Source of the DNA: G965230615 sp965230615
GTDB taxonomy: Bacteria; Pseudomonadota; Gammaproteobacteria; HTCC5015
Assembly (NCBI GenBank): GCA_965230615.1
Contig: OZ246012.1
Location: 4,526,001-4,590,000, forward strand
DNA: 64,000 nucleotides
Direction: 5' to 3'
Position 1 is the stretch's first letter; each line of letters begins with the position of its first letter. The position numbers were made by a program, and so were the translations under genes. Under the pieces are notes generated by a model. It was not told where the DNA came from. It ran no database searches and was given only the letters and a program-made list of their open reading frames with translations. Shown piece after piece: positions 7,655 to 17,285 of this stretch.

Positions 7655-9052
7655 ATGTTAAAGATATACAACAGCCTGAGCAATACAGAGGAAACGTTTC
7701 AACCTATTGAAGAAGGCAAAGTGTGCATGTATGTCTGTGGCATGACCGTATATGACTACTGTCATATTGGCCATGCTCGCGTATTGGTCGTCTTTGATGT
7801 GGTTTATCGTTACCTGCAGTCGCAAGGCTATGATGTTAATTATGTTCGCAATATTACGGATATTGACGACAAAATTATCAAGCGTGCTGCGGAAAATGGT
7901 GAGTCCATTGACCAACTGACGGCCCGTTTTATTACCGCGATGCATGAGGATGCAGACGCCCTGAATGTACTACGTCCCAGTGTCGAGCCTAAAGCGACAG
8001 AAGCCATAGGCGCCATTTTGGCGATGATAGCGACTCTGGTAGAGAAGGGACACGCCTATCAGGCGGATAACGGTGATGTGTATTATGCCGTTGACTCTTT
8101 TTCTCAGTATGGACGCCTATCGGGTAAACAGCTCGATAGTTTGCGTGCAGGGGAGCGGGTGGAGGTCGACGAAAATAAGCGCGACCCTTTAGATTTTGTA
8201 TTATGGAAGTCAGCCAAAGCGGGTGAACCTAGTTGGGATTCGCAGTGGGGGCCGGGGCGTCCCGGTTGGCATATTGAATGCTCAGCAATGTCTACGCAGC
8301 AATTTGGGCCGCACTTTGATATTCATGGGGGAGGGCAGGATTTGCAGTTTCCACATCATGAAAATGAAATAGCGCAAAGTGAAGCATGTACTGGGCATAA
8401 ATATGTAAACTATTGGATGCACAATGGTTTTGTTCGAGTGAATGAAGAGAAAATGTCTAAGTCTTTGGGTAATTTCTTCACGGTGCGTGAAGTGCTCAAG
8501 CAATACCAGGCTGAGGAAATTCGTTTCTTTATTCTAAACAGCCACTATCGCAGCCAATTAAACTACTCAGACGAGCAGCTTGAAAGTGCGCGTGCTGCCT
8601 TAACGCGCTTGTATACGGCTTTGCGTGGTATTGAGGTGGTTAGTGATAATAGTGATTACGGTCAGGACTATATTCAACGCTTTAATGCCGCGATGGATGA
8701 CGACTTCAATACGCCAGAGGCACTTGCTGTGCTGTTTGATTTAGGACGCGAGGTTAATCGTTTGCGCGATGATGCGTCTTCAGCTCAAGCATCGCAGGCA
8801 GCCGGTTTGCTAAAACGCCTGAGTGAAGTGCTGGGTATTTTGCAGGCCGATCCAGAGGTTTATTTGAAGTCCATGCCTGCCAGTGGTGGCAGTGGCTTGA
8901 GCGAAGCTGAGATTGAAACGCTGCTAAGCCAAAGAACTGAGGCTCGCGCTGCTAAAGACTGGGCAGAAAGTGATCGCATACGTGACTTGCTTAAGGAGCA
9001 AGGGGTTACACTGGAAGACTCAGCTAATGGAACGACTTGGCGTCGAGTTTAA
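7655..9052 (+). CDS. cysS: Cysteinyl-tRNA synthetase
   Basis: This monomeric class I enzyme charges tRNA-Cys with cysteine. The HIGH signature appears as HIGHAR near residue 38, the KMSKS loop as EKMSKSLGN near residue 268, and zinc-ligand positions are visible as CGMTV, ECSAMS and HHENE. Length (465 residues) is typical and the C-terminal DALR-like helical region is complete. It converges with folD, leaving only 27 bases between the stops, as in pseudomonads where cysS, folD and the Arg-His-Leu tRNAs are neighbours. Confidence 0.97.
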   Translation: MLKIYNSLSNTEETFQPIEEGKVCMYVCGMTVYDYCHIGHARVLVVFDVVYRYLQSQGYDVNYVRNITDIDDKIIKRAAENGESIDQLTARFITAMHEDADALNVLRPSVEPKATEAIGAILAMIATLVEKGHAYQADNGDVYYAVDSFSQYGRLSGKQLDSLRAGERVEVDENKRDPLDFVLWKSAKAGEPSWDSQWGPGRPGWHIECSAMSTQQFGPHFDIHGGGQDLQFPHHENEIAQSEACTGHKYVNYWMHNGFVRVNEEKMSKSLGNFFTVREVLKQYQAEEIRFFILNSHYRSQLNYSDEQLESARAALTRLYTALRGIEVVSDNSDYGQDYIQRFNAAMDDDFNTPEALAVLFDLGREVNRLRDDASSAQASQAAGLLKRLSEVLGILQADPEVYLKSMPASGGSGLSEAEIETLLSQRTEARAAKDWAESDRIRDLLKEQGVTLEDSANGTTWRRV

Positions 9053-9079
9053 GGCTTTATGCAGCCCTGCTGGCTTTTC

Positions 9080-9940
9080 TTAAAGCGTTGATTCAAGGTT
9101 ATTACAGGCCGCTAAAGTATTCTTCATTAACATGGCAACCGTCATGGGGCCGACACCGCCGGGTACTGGGGTAATCCAAGCGGCACGCTCTGCCGCTTGG
9201 TCGTACTCGACATCGCCAGTGAGTTCACCGCTATCCAAGCGATTAATACCCACATCAATAACCGTACAACCTGGTTTGATCCATTCGCCTTTTACCAGTC
9301 CGGCAATGCCAACAGCAACAACGAGAATATCGGCACGGCTAACGTGTGCCGCCAAGTCTTTGGTGAAGCGGTGACAAATGCTGACGGTGGCACCGGCTAA
9401 TAATAGTTCCATTGCCATAGGGCGGCCAACAATATTGGATGAGCCAACGACGACGGCTTCTCGACCTTTTATACTTTCACCGGTGCTGTTGAGTAGCTCG
9501 ATAACGCCATACGGTGTGCAAGGTCGTAGGGTTGGAATACGTTGTACTAGTCGGCCAACATTGTAAGGGTGAAACCCATCGACATCTTTACTGGGGTGTA
9601 TTTGTTCAATGACAATGCTGGTATTAATATGTTCAGGCAGTGGTAGCTGGACCAAAATCCCATCAACGCTTTGGTCGTTGTTGAGCTGCTGTATCAAAGC
9701 GAGTAATTCTGCTTCAGGTGTGCTGGCAGGCAGGTGTAAGGCTTTGGAGAGAATGCCAACATCTTCACAGGCTTTGCGTTTATTGTTGACATAAACCTGC
9801 GAGGCGGGATCTTCGCCGATTAATAATACGGCTAGACAAGGTGCGCGTTTATTGGCGTCCACACGTTGCTGAACTTCTGCTCGGAGTGAAGCTCTTATGT
9901 TTGCGGCGATTGATTTTCCGTCAATAATGCGTGCTGTCAT
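9080..9940 (-). CDS. folD: Bifunctional methylenetetrahydrofolate dehydrogenase/cyclohydrolase
   Basis: FolD interconverts 5,10-methylene-, 5,10-methenyl- and 10-formyl-tetrahydrofolate, supplying one-carbon units for purines and formyl-Met-tRNA. The substrate-binding Y-x3-K appears as YVNNKRKACE near residue 50, QLPLP follows near residue 98, and the NADP-binding GSSNIVGRPMA loop is near residue 165. The C-terminal PVPGGVGPMT motif is intact. Length is 286 residues. The ATG at 9940 gives the canonical MTARIIDGK start. Confidence 0.97.
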   Translation of the reverse strand: MTARIIDGKSIAANIRASLRAEVQQRVDANKRAPCLAVLLIGEDPASQVYVNNKRKACEDVGILSKALHLPASTPEAELLALIQQLNNDQSVDGILVQLPLPEHINTSIVIEQIHPSKDVDGFHPYNVGRLVQRIPTLRPCTPYGVIELLNSTGESIKGREAVVVGSSNIVGRPMAMELLLAGATVSICHRFTKDLAAHVSRADILVVAVGIAGLVKGEWIKPGCTVIDVGINRLDSGELTGDVEYDQAAERAAWITPVPGGVGPMTVAMLMKNTLAACNNLESTL

Positions 9941-10122
9941 GGGAGAGCGATTGTCTCATGCAGGTATACCGAAAGACAAGCTGCGTTTTTTGCCGTCTTG
10001 CTGTGAGCAAAAAATAAGGTGGGGCTTTGCAGTGTTTTTGACGCTTGTCATGATCCTATAGATAGGCCTAAGTTAAGCCTAAGTGCAACGCGGCCAGTTG
10101 TTACCATTAGAAATGCTTATTT

Positions 10123-10152
10123 TAGTTTGCTGTACTGTTAATAGCGTATAAT
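10123..10152 (+). promoter_or_regulatory. Candidate sigma-70 promoter of the tRNA cluster
   Basis: A perfect TATAAT -10 box lies at 10147-10152, about 82 bases before tRNA-Pro, and a G/C-containing stretch follows near the expected transcription start. The -35 region is poor (AGTTTG at 17-base spacing). Position between the start of folD, which reads away, and the first tRNA supports a promoter role. Confidence 0.4.
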
Positions 10153-10233
10153 TTTAGTTTGGGCACGTTAAATATTTGACGTAATCGGGTTACCTGAGTA
10201 TTATCGCTGCCCTTGTTGTGAAGTTACCGAGTT

Positions 10234-10310
10234 CGGGGCATAGCGCAGCCTGGTAGCGCATCTGCTTTGGGAGCAGAGGGTCGCAAGTTCGAATCTTGCT
10301 GCCCCGACCA
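10234..10310 (+). tRNA. tRNA-Pro (anticodon TGG)
   Basis: A 77-base cloverleaf with the acceptor stem CGGGGCA/TGCCCCG and an encoded ACCA end. The anticodon loop CTTTGGG within stem TCTGC/GCAGA gives TGG. The T arm carries GTTCGAATC. It heads the Pro-(repeats)-Arg-His-Leu cluster; the E. coli equivalent is Arg-His-Leu-Pro. Confidence 0.96.
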
Positions 10311-10324
10311 AAACCTCCACAACA

Positions 10325-10677
10325 GTTGCTATGAGCAGAAATGCGACAGGGGTACAGGAACCCCGGAACCCAAAGTCATCCGAAAGCAGGGTGCCTGTCG
10401 GAGCCGGAGAACCTAGTTCCATGCATAGCAACAGAAACTATGGGCACGTATGTGACAGGGGTACAGGAACCCCGGACCCAAAAATCATCTGAAGGCAGGG
10501 TGATTTCGGAGCCGGAAATCCGCTTCCAAGCATTGTGCCGTTGCTATGAGCAGAAATGCGACAGGGGTACAGGAACCCCGGAACCCAAAGTCATCCGAAA
10601 GCAGGGTGCCTGCCGGAGCCGGAAATTCAACCTCATATTGTTGATTAATACTCATATGTGACAAGGGTTCGGGAACC
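10325..10677 (+). repeat. Direct-repeat block within the tRNA cluster
   Basis: The 503-base gap between tRNA-Pro and tRNA-Arg holds at least three copies of a 70-86-base unit. Units 10325-10410 and 10540-10625 are nearly identical over 86 bases. A shorter, more diverged unit runs 10449-10518, and a fragment at 10657-10677 keeps only the core. The shared GACAGG cores start at 10345, 10454 and 10560, a period of 106-109 bases. Each full unit contains GGGGTACAGGAACCCC, a 5-bp hairpin with a 6-base loop. GTTGCTATG at 10325 has its inverted copy CATAGCAAC at 10424. The block should be transcribed with the tRNAs. Open frames on both strands across it are repeat artefacts. Confidence 0.8.
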
Positions 10678-10813
10678 ACTAGAAGTATCACCGTTGGCCG
10701 GTAGCATGCTTTGTCGAGTGAGGCCTATGACCTAACACCCTAAAAACTGCTCTGGCGCTACGAAATGTTGTAAGCGGCAGGCTAAAGGACCGTCATCTCG
10801 GTGTTGATTTAGA

Positions 10814-10890
10814 GCGCCTGTAGCTCAACCGGATAGAGCATCGGCCTTCTAAGCCGAGGGTTAGGGGTTCGAGTCCTCTCAGGCGCGCCA
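10814..10890 (+). tRNA. tRNA-Arg (anticodon TCT)
   Basis: A 77-base tRNA with acceptor GCGCCTG/CAGGCGC, discriminator G and encoded CCA. The anticodon stem CGGCC/AAGCCG surrounds loop bases giving TCT, which reads AGA/AGG codons. The T loop is GTTCGAGTC. It follows the repeat block and precedes tRNA-His by 65 bases. Confidence 0.95.
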
Positions 10891-10955
10891 ATTAAGTCGC
10901 TGCTAGCGCAAAGCGCAGTGAGGATATAGATATATAAAGTAATAACCATATTATG

Positions 10956-11031
10956 GTGAGCGTAGCTCAGTTGGTAGAGCCCTGGGTTGTGATCCCGGTG
11001 GTCGTGGGTTCGAGTCCCATCGTTCACCCCA
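10956..11031 (+). tRNA. tRNA-His (anticodon GTG)
   Basis: A 76-base tRNA with acceptor GTGAGCG/CGTTCAC (one G-T pair), discriminator C and encoded CCA. The anticodon loop TTGTGAT gives GTG. The preceding base 10955 is G, which can serve as the G-1 identity base opposite the discriminator C. Confidence 0.96.
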
Positions 11032-11095
11032 TATTACTTTCAAATACCAGATCTACCCTGGTGTTTTTATAAGTAATTGAAAGTATTGATGATTC

Positions 11096-11180
<85 letters not shown>

Positions 11181-11312
11181 TCATAGAACAGAATTGATGC
11201 ATAACATTCTGATTCAGTTTGACTATCCCTCCTGTTTTGCTAATAGAATCAAAATGTTATGATACCTTCCGGCAGGCTAAATGCTTTTACAGTTTAAGAA
11301 ATAGAGGTAGTA

Positions 11313-12617
11313 ATGCAAACTTCGGTCGAAACAACCAGTAACCTTGGGCGTAAACTCACAGTACAACTGCCAGCTGAGCAGTTTGATAGTGCATATGATG
11401 AGCGCTTGAAATCGATTGCACGCACGGCAAAAATTGCTGGCTTTCGGCCAGGTAAAGTGCCTTTAAAGGTCGTTAAACAACGCTATGGCAAAGATGTTGA
11501 GCAAGAAATCATCTCTGATCTGATTCAACGTAGCTATGGGCAGGCGATACAACAAGAGAAACTTGAGCCTGCTGGCATGCCACATATCGATGCCAAGCCC
11601 AAACAACCTGGTGAAGGCCTGGAGTACAGCGCTACGTTTGAAGTGTATCCAGAGGTGCCGTTGGCGGATTACACAAAGCTAAAAGTTGAGCAGCCTGTGG
11701 CAGAAATCGGGCAAACTGATGTTGATAAAATGTTTGATAAGCTGCGCGAACAACGTGTGCAGTGGAATGCCGTGGAGCGGGCAGCACAAGATGGCGATCA
11801 AGTCATGCTGGACTTCGTCGGCTCAATTGATGGCGAGCCTTTTGAAGGTGGTAAGGGCGAAAATGTGCCTTTAATTCTAGGTTCAAAACAAATGATACCC
11901 GGCTTTGAAGATCAGCTGATTGGTATCAGTGCTGGGGAAGAGCGGCTACTGAATGTGACTTTTCCCGAAGACTATGGCAGTGCAGATTTGCAGGGCAAAG
12001 CGGCCGCTTTTGCAACCACTTGCAAAGAGGTTCAGGAAAAGCAATTACCAGAGATGGACGAAGAGTTTTTCAAGTCCTTTGGTGCTGCTGATGGCAAATT
12101 GGAAACGCTGCAAAACCAATTACGTGAACATATGCAACGTGAGCTTGAAGAAAGCATAAATGCCCATACTAAGAAGTCAGCGACTGACGGGTTGTTGGAT
12201 TTACATGAGTTCGAATTGCCCACATCAATGGTCGATCAAGAGATTCAGCAGCTACAGCAACAGTTTTTTCAACGCATGGGCATAGAGCAGGGTGACTCAT
12301 CTCAGTTGCCACGTGAGCCCTACGAAGAGGAAGCCAGTCGCCGAGTTAAACTGGGTTTGATTTTTGCCGAGATTATCAAAGAGAAGCAATTCAAGGCAGA
12401 TGCTGATAAAGTGGATGCCAAGCTCAGCAAAATAGCGGGTAGTTACCAGAATCCTGAACAGATGATTCAGTATTACAAGAGCAATAGAGAAATGCTGCAA
12501 TCAATACAGGGCTTGGTGATTGAAGACCAGGTTGTCGAATGGTTGCTGGAACAAGCGAAAATCGCCGACAAAAAAATGAGCTTTGATGAGCTGACAGCAC
12601 AAAAGCAGCCGTCGTAA
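11313..12617 (+). CDS. tig: Trigger factor
   Basis: This ribosome-associated chaperone with prolyl isomerase activity binds nascent chains at the exit tunnel. The N-terminal ribosome-binding domain has the GFRPGKVP signature (about residues 43-50), followed by the FKBP-type domain (DFVGSIDGEPFEGG and MIPGFED, about 160-245) and a long helical C-terminal domain. Length is 434 residues. The ATG follows AGAGGTAG. It begins the tig-clpP-clpX-lon proteostasis cluster. Confidence 0.97.
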   Translation: MQTSVETTSNLGRKLTVQLPAEQFDSAYDERLKSIARTAKIAGFRPGKVPLKVVKQRYGKDVEQEIISDLIQRSYGQAIQQEKLEPAGMPHIDAKPKQPGEGLEYSATFEVYPEVPLADYTKLKVEQPVAEIGQTDVDKMFDKLREQRVQWNAVERAAQDGDQVMLDFVGSIDGEPFEGGKGENVPLILGSKQMIPGFEDQLIGISAGEERLLNVTFPEDYGSADLQGKAAAFATTCKEVQEKQLPEMDEEFFKSFGAADGKLETLQNQLREHMQRELEESINAHTKKSATDGLLDLHEFELPTSMVDQEIQQLQQQFFQRMGIEQGDSSQLPREPYEEEASRRVKLGLIFAEIIKEKQFKADADKVDAKLSKIAGSYQNPEQMIQYYKSNREMLQSIQGLVIEDQVVEWLLEQAKIADKKMSFDELTAQKQPS

Positions 12618-12662
12618 AATCACACGTTAGATTAGCCCTGTATAGGAGAGGAATAGACTGTT

Positions 12663-13280
12663 ATGGATACCAAAGCATTGAATTTAGTACCAATGGTTGT
12701 GGAACAGACTTCCCGCGGTGAACGCTCTTACGATATCTATTCTCGCCTATTGAAAGAGCGGGTCATTTTCTTAGTGGGACCTGTAGAAGACCATATGGCC
12801 AACCTTGTGGTGGCGCAATTACTGTTTTTAGAGTCTGAGAACCCCGATAAAGATATTTCTCTCTATATTAATTCGCCGGGCGGTTCAGTATCGGCGGGTA
12901 TGTCGATCTACGATACAATGCAGTTTATTAAGCCGGATATCAGCACCCTATGTGTCGGTATGGCTGCCAGTATGGGGGCCGTCCTTTTGACCGGTGGCGC
13001 TGATGGTAAGCGCTATGCTTTGCCAAACTCAAGGATCATGATCCATCAGCCGCTAGGAGGTTTTCAGGGGCAAGCTTCGGATATTGATATTCACGCGCGT
13101 GAGATCTTAAAAACACGAGAGCGATTGAATGAAGTGCTGGCACACCACAGCAAGCAGCCGGTTGATAAAATTGCCAGTGATACGGAGCGGGATAATTTTA
13201 TGAATGCCGACGAAGCCTGCGAATATGGTCTGATTGACCAAGTTTTGACCAGGCGGGGGGAGATTGCACCGGCTGAGTGA
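12663..13280 (+). CDS. clpP: ATP-dependent Clp protease proteolytic subunit
   Basis: ClpP forms the tetradecameric serine-protease chamber used with ClpX (encoded next) or ClpA. The catalytic Ser103 lies in MAASMGA and His128 in IMIHQPLGG; the aspartate is in the DTERDNF segment. Length is 205 residues, including a short N-terminal propeptide-like extension. The ATG follows AGGAGAGGAA at suitable spacing. A 176-base gap separates it from clpX. Confidence 0.97.
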   Translation: MDTKALNLVPMVVEQTSRGERSYDIYSRLLKERVIFLVGPVEDHMANLVVAQLLFLESENPDKDISLYINSPGGSVSAGMSIYDTMQFIKPDISTLCVGMAASMGAVLLTGGADGKRYALPNSRIMIHQPLGGFQGQASDIDIHAREILKTRERLNEVLAHHSKQPVDKIASDTERDNFMNADEACEYGLIDQVLTRRGEIAPAE

Positions 13281-13387
13281 TAAGGGGACACCGTTGAGCA
13301 GTAATTTATGGCCAGTATTCTACATTTCGTATAATTTTTGCAAAAAAGTATGCTAAGTATTATCAAATGGAGTACTCGTTTTTCGTA

Positions 13388-13416
13388 TTGACAATTGCGG
13401 ATAATCGGCCAAGAAT
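13388..13416 (+). promoter_or_regulatory. Candidate clpX promoter
   Basis: A consensus TTGACA at 13388-13393 is followed after 17 bases by AAGAAT (13411-13416, four of six matches to the -10 consensus). It lies in the clpP-clpX gap, about 40 bases before the clpX start. A separate perfect TATAAT at 13330-13335 has no good -35 box. Either could let clpX be transcribed independently of clpP. Confidence 0.35.
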
Positions 13417-13456
13417 CGGTATTTAGAGCAATAACCATCAAGATTGGGGATAAATA

Positions 13457-14734
13457 ATGACGGATGAAACAGGCGACAAATCTCAAGACAGCGGTAAACT
13501 GCTGTATTGTTCGTTCTGTGGAAAAAGTCAGCACGAAGTTCGTAAACTCATCGCAGGCCCTTCTGTATTCATCTGTGACGAATGTGTTGAGCTTTGTAAT
13601 GATATCGTTCGGGAAGAATTACAGGTTCAGGCGGCCACATCTGGCACTAACCTGCCAAAACCGAAAGAAATTAAGCGTATTCTTGATGAGTATGTGATTG
13701 GTCAGGAAAGGGCCAAAAAAGTACTCTCTGTCGCCGTTTATAACCACTATAAGCGTCTTGAATCACGTACCCGCAATGACAATGTTGAGCTGGCCAAAAG
13801 CAATATTTTGCTGATAGGCCCCACTGGCTCAGGTAAAACACTGCTCGCTGAAACACTTGCCCGCTTGCTAAATGTGCCATTTACCATTGCTGATGCAACC
13901 ACGTTAACCGAAGCCGGTTATGTGGGTGAGGATGTTGAAAACATTATTCAAAAGCTTTTGCAGAAATGCGACTACGATGTCGATAAAGCACAAACAGGCA
14001 TTGTCTACATTGATGAAATTGACAAAATCTCACGTAAGTCTGATAACCCGTCAATTACTCGAGATGTATCAGGCGAAGGTGTGCAGCAGGCGCTCCTCAA
14101 ACTTATCGAGGGCACCATTGCCTCTGTGCCACCACAGGGGGGGCGTAAGCACCCTCAGCAGGAGTTTTTACAGGTTGATACCTCCAATATCCTATTTATC
14201 TGTGGCGGTGCTTTTGCCGGCCTTGATAAAGTCATTTTAGAGCGTTCCAATAAAGGCGGTATTGGTTTTGCTGCTGAAGTGAAGAGCAAAGATGAAGAGC
14301 TGTCTGTCGGTGAGGTGCTGCACGGTGTTGAGCCAGAAGACCTGATCAAGTATGGCTTGATTCCTGAGTTTGTCGGCCGCTTACCTGTAGTAGCGACACT
14401 CGAAGAGCTGAATGAGGAGGCGTTGGTACGTATCCTTACTGAGCCTAAGAACGCTATCATCAAGCAATACCATCGTTTATTTGAAATGGAAAGCTGTGAT
14501 ATCGAGTTTCGTGAAGATGCCTTATTTGCGGTCGCCCGTAAGGCGATGGAGCGTAAAACCGGCGCACGGGGCTTGCGAACCATACTTGAAACCGTCTTAT
14601 TAGACACTATGTATGACTTACCATCGATGGACAATGTGTCAAAAGTTGTTATTGATGATTCTGTAATTGGTGGTGAAGCTGACCCTTATATCATTTATGA
14701 AAATAATGACTATAAAAAAGCGGCACCAGATTAA
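13457..14734 (+). CDS. clpX: ATP-dependent Clp protease ATPase subunit ClpX
   Basis: This AAA+ unfoldase recognises substrates such as ssrA-tagged proteins and feeds them to ClpP. The N-terminal four-cysteine zinc-binding domain is seen as CSFCGKS and CDECVELC (residues 17-49). Walker A is GPTGSGKT near residue 121, Walker B is YIDEIDKI near 185, and the arginine-rich sensor 2 lies in the C-terminal GARGLR segment. Length is 425 residues. The ATG follows TTGGGGATAA. Confidence 0.97.
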   Translation: MTDETGDKSQDSGKLLYCSFCGKSQHEVRKLIAGPSVFICDECVELCNDIVREELQVQAATSGTNLPKPKEIKRILDEYVIGQERAKKVLSVAVYNHYKRLESRTRNDNVELAKSNILLIGPTGSGKTLLAETLARLLNVPFTIADATTLTEAGYVGEDVENIIQKLLQKCDYDVDKAQTGIVYIDEIDKISRKSDNPSITRDVSGEGVQQALLKLIEGTIASVPPQGGRKHPQQEFLQVDTSNILFICGGAFAGLDKVILERSNKGGIGFAAEVKSKDEELSVGEVLHGVEPEDLIKYGLIPEFVGRLPVVATLEELNEEALVRILTEPKNAIIKQYHRLFEMESCDIEFREDALFAVARKAMERKTGARGLRTILETVLLDTMYDLPSMDNVSKVVIDDSVIGGEADPYIIYENNDYKKAAPD

Positions 14735-14837
14735 GGCAATACGGTAGTTAAAAACATACCTGGGTGGACGTGGTTTTGGCTTATGCTCAATAGGTCTTAA
14801 GGCTGCAAACGCCTATTCTAAAACGCAACAAGAGAGC

Positions 14838-17285
14838 GTGCCTGTGATAGATGACCACGAGTTAAGTAAGCAAACCGGGGCAAGTCAAAAAATTCCACTC
14901 TTACCACTGCGTGATGTGGTTGTATATCCGCATATGGTAATTCCATTATTCGTTGGCCGAGACAAATCGATTCAGGCGTTGGAAACCGCCATGGCTGACA
15001 ACAAACAGATTTTACTGGTAGCACAAAAGAGTGCTGAAATCGATGATCCAAGTATTAACGATATTCACGGTATCGGTACCTTGGCGACGATCTTACAGTT
15101 GCTTAAGTTACCCGATGGCACGATTAAAGTCTTGGTAGAAGGCGCGCAACGTGCGCGAATTACCGAACTAGATGATAGTGGTATCTTTTTCTCTGCCGCG
15201 ATTGAAGTTCTTGACTCAGAGCAGTCAATGGATGAGCGTGAAGTTGAAGTATTATCGCGCTCGATCATGGGATTGTTTGATCAATACGTAAAACTCAATA
15301 AAAAAGTCCCACCCGAAATTTTAACGTCTTTGGCGGGTATTGATGAGCCTTCTCGCCTGGCCGATACCATTGCGGCACACATGTCGCTGAAAATTGATGA
15401 GAAGCAACGGATTTTAGAAATTGCTAATCCTCGCGAACGATTAGAGCACCTGATGGGCCTGATCGATGCGGAGCTTGATTTGCTGCAGATTGAAAAGCGT
15501 ATTCGCGGTCGCGTAAAACAGCAAATGGAAAAGAGCCAGCGCGAGTATTATCTGAATGAGCAAATGAAAGCCATTCAGAAAGAGTTGGGTGATATCACCG
15601 AAGAAGGCAATGAAATTGAAGAGTTGACGCGCAAAATTGAAGAGGCAGGTATGCCTAAAGAAGCGCGTGCCAAAGCTGACTCTGAATTGAAAAAAATGAA
15701 AATGATGTCGCCGATGTCTGCTGAGGCAACGGTGGTACGTAACTATATCGACTGGTTACTCAATGTTCCCTGGAAGAAGCGCTCAAAAATACGCCACAGT
15801 CTGTCTGAGGCTGAAAAAGTGCTTGAAGAAGATCACTATGGTCTTGAGAAAGTCAAAGAGCGTATTCTCGAGTATCTTGCCGTTACTCAGCGTGTACGCA
15901 AGCTTAAAGGCCCCATTCTGTGCTTGGTGGGACCGCCTGGTGTGGGTAAAACCTCATTAGGGCGATCTATCGCACGAGCGACTAACCGTAAATTTGTCCG
16001 CATGTCATTGGGCGGTGTGCGTGATGAAGCTGAAATTCGCGGTCACAGACGTACTTACATTGGCTCAATGCCGGGTAAAATTATCCAAAACCTGTCGAAA
16101 GTGGGGACTCGTAATCCGCTATTTTTGCTGGATGAAATCGATAAAATGTCGATGGATTTTCGTGGTGACCCATCATCAGCGTTATTGGAAGTGCTAGACC
16201 CTGAGCAGAATGCCACATTTAATGATCACTACATGGAAGTTGATTTTGATCTCTCTGATGTTATGTTTGTGGCAACGGCTAACAGCATGAATATTCCTGG
16301 TCCTCTATTGGATCGTATGGAAGTCATTCAAGTGCCGAGCTATACCGAAGATGAGAAAATTAATATTGCCAGCCGTTACCTGGTGCCTAAGCAAATTGAA
16401 AACAATGGCATCAAAGAAGGTGAGCTGGATATAGAGAATGATGCTCTGCGTGATATGGTGCGTTACTACACGCGTGAAGCGGGTGTGCGTAGCTTAGAGC
16501 GTGAGGTGTCTAAAGTTTGTCGGAAAGTCGTTAAAAATATTTTACTCGATGTTGATCAGCCTAAAGTAACGGTTGAAGCTGAATCACTAGAGAAATATCT
16601 CGGTGTGCGTCGGCATCGTTATGGTATTGCTGAGAACCACGATCAAATAGGCCAAGTGACAGGCTTAGCCTGGACTGAGGTTGGCGGTGAGCTGCTAACG
16701 ATAGAAGCTGCTGTGGTTGCGGGTAAAGGTAAAGCAACTTACACCGGTCGCCTTGGTGATGTCATGCAAGAATCTATTCAGGCGGCGATGACCGTTGTGC
16801 GTAGCCGTTCAGATGCGCTGGGTATCAGTGAAGACTTTCATGAAAAGCATGATATTCACCTGCATGTTCCTGAAGGTGCTACCCCTAAAGATGGCCCTAG
16901 TGCTGGTATCGGCATGTGTACAGCGATCGTATCAGCTCTCTCGGGTATTGCGGTACGCAGTGATGTCGCGATGACCGGTGAAATCACTTTGCGTGGTGAA
17001 GTATTACCTATCGGTGGTTTAAAGGAAAAATTGCTGGCAGCATTGCGCGGTGGTATTTCGACGGTATTAATTCCAGAAGAGAATAAAAAAGATCTGGCTG
17101 AGATACCTGAGAATATTATCGAAAACCTGGATATTCACCCTGTTAAGTGGATTGATGAAGTCCTCGAAGTCGCGCTCACACACAAGCCTACGCCCTTAGA
17201 GAGTGCACAAAAGCCATCGAGCAAGGGGTCTGATAAAGAGGAATCTGAGTCTAGTGATGAGCGTGGTACCTTAAGGCACCATTAA
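14838..17285 (+). CDS. lon: ATP-dependent protease Lon
   Basis: This homo-oligomeric AAA+ serine protease degrades misfolded and regulatory proteins in the cytoplasm. It has an N-terminal substrate-binding LON domain (about residues 18-215), a coiled helical region, the AAA+ module with GPPGVGKT near residue 364, and a C-terminal protease domain. The catalytic dyad is Ser688 in GPSAGIGM and Lys731 in GGLKEK. Length is 815 residues. The start is a GTG at 14838 after AAGAGAG; a second GTG two codons later is possible. I see no clear heat-shock promoter in the 103-base gap before it. Confidence 0.97.
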   Translation: MPVIDDHELSKQTGASQKIPLLPLRDVVVYPHMVIPLFVGRDKSIQALETAMADNKQILLVAQKSAEIDDPSINDIHGIGTLATILQLLKLPDGTIKVLVEGAQRARITELDDSGIFFSAAIEVLDSEQSMDEREVEVLSRSIMGLFDQYVKLNKKVPPEILTSLAGIDEPSRLADTIAAHMSLKIDEKQRILEIANPRERLEHLMGLIDAELDLLQIEKRIRGRVKQQMEKSQREYYLNEQMKAIQKELGDITEEGNEIEELTRKIEEAGMPKEARAKADSELKKMKMMSPMSAEATVVRNYIDWLLNVPWKKRSKIRHSLSEAEKVLEEDHYGLEKVKERILEYLAVTQRVRKLKGPILCLVGPPGVGKTSLGRSIARATNRKFVRMSLGGVRDEAEIRGHRRTYIGSMPGKIIQNLSKVGTRNPLFLLDEIDKMSMDFRGDPSSALLEVLDPEQNATFNDHYMEVDFDLSDVMFVATANSMNIPGPLLDRMEVIQVPSYTEDEKINIASRYLVPKQIENNGIKEGELDIENDALRDMVRYYTREAGVRSLEREVSKVCRKVVKNILLDVDQPKVTVEAESLEKYLGVRRHRYGIAENHDQIGQVTGLAWTEVGGELLTIEAAVVAGKGKATYTGRLGDVMQESIQAAMTVVRSRSDALGISEDFHEKHDIHLHVPEGATPKDGPSAGIGMCTAIVSALSGIAVRSDVAMTGEITLRGEVLPIGGLKEKLLAALRGGISTVLIPEENKKDLAEIPENIIENLDIHPVKWIDEVLEVALTHKPTPLESAQKPSSKGSDKEESESSDERGTLRHH

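Noticed and set aside
10325..10677. CRISPR array
   Set aside because: Only three long imperfect units with no constant-length unique spacers and no cas genes; the units are themselves the period.
10201..10691. Open frames on both strands across tRNA-Pro and the repeat block (minus 10201-10431 and 10485-10691, plus 10341-10661)
   Set aside because: They are translations of tRNA and repeat sequence, share identical segments because of the repeats, and lack ribosome-binding sites; such antisense-of-tRNA frames are common false genes.
13091..13534. 147-codon minus-strand frame over the clpP-clpX junction
   Set aside because: It is antisense to the well-supported clpP and clpX coding regions and covers their promoter gap.
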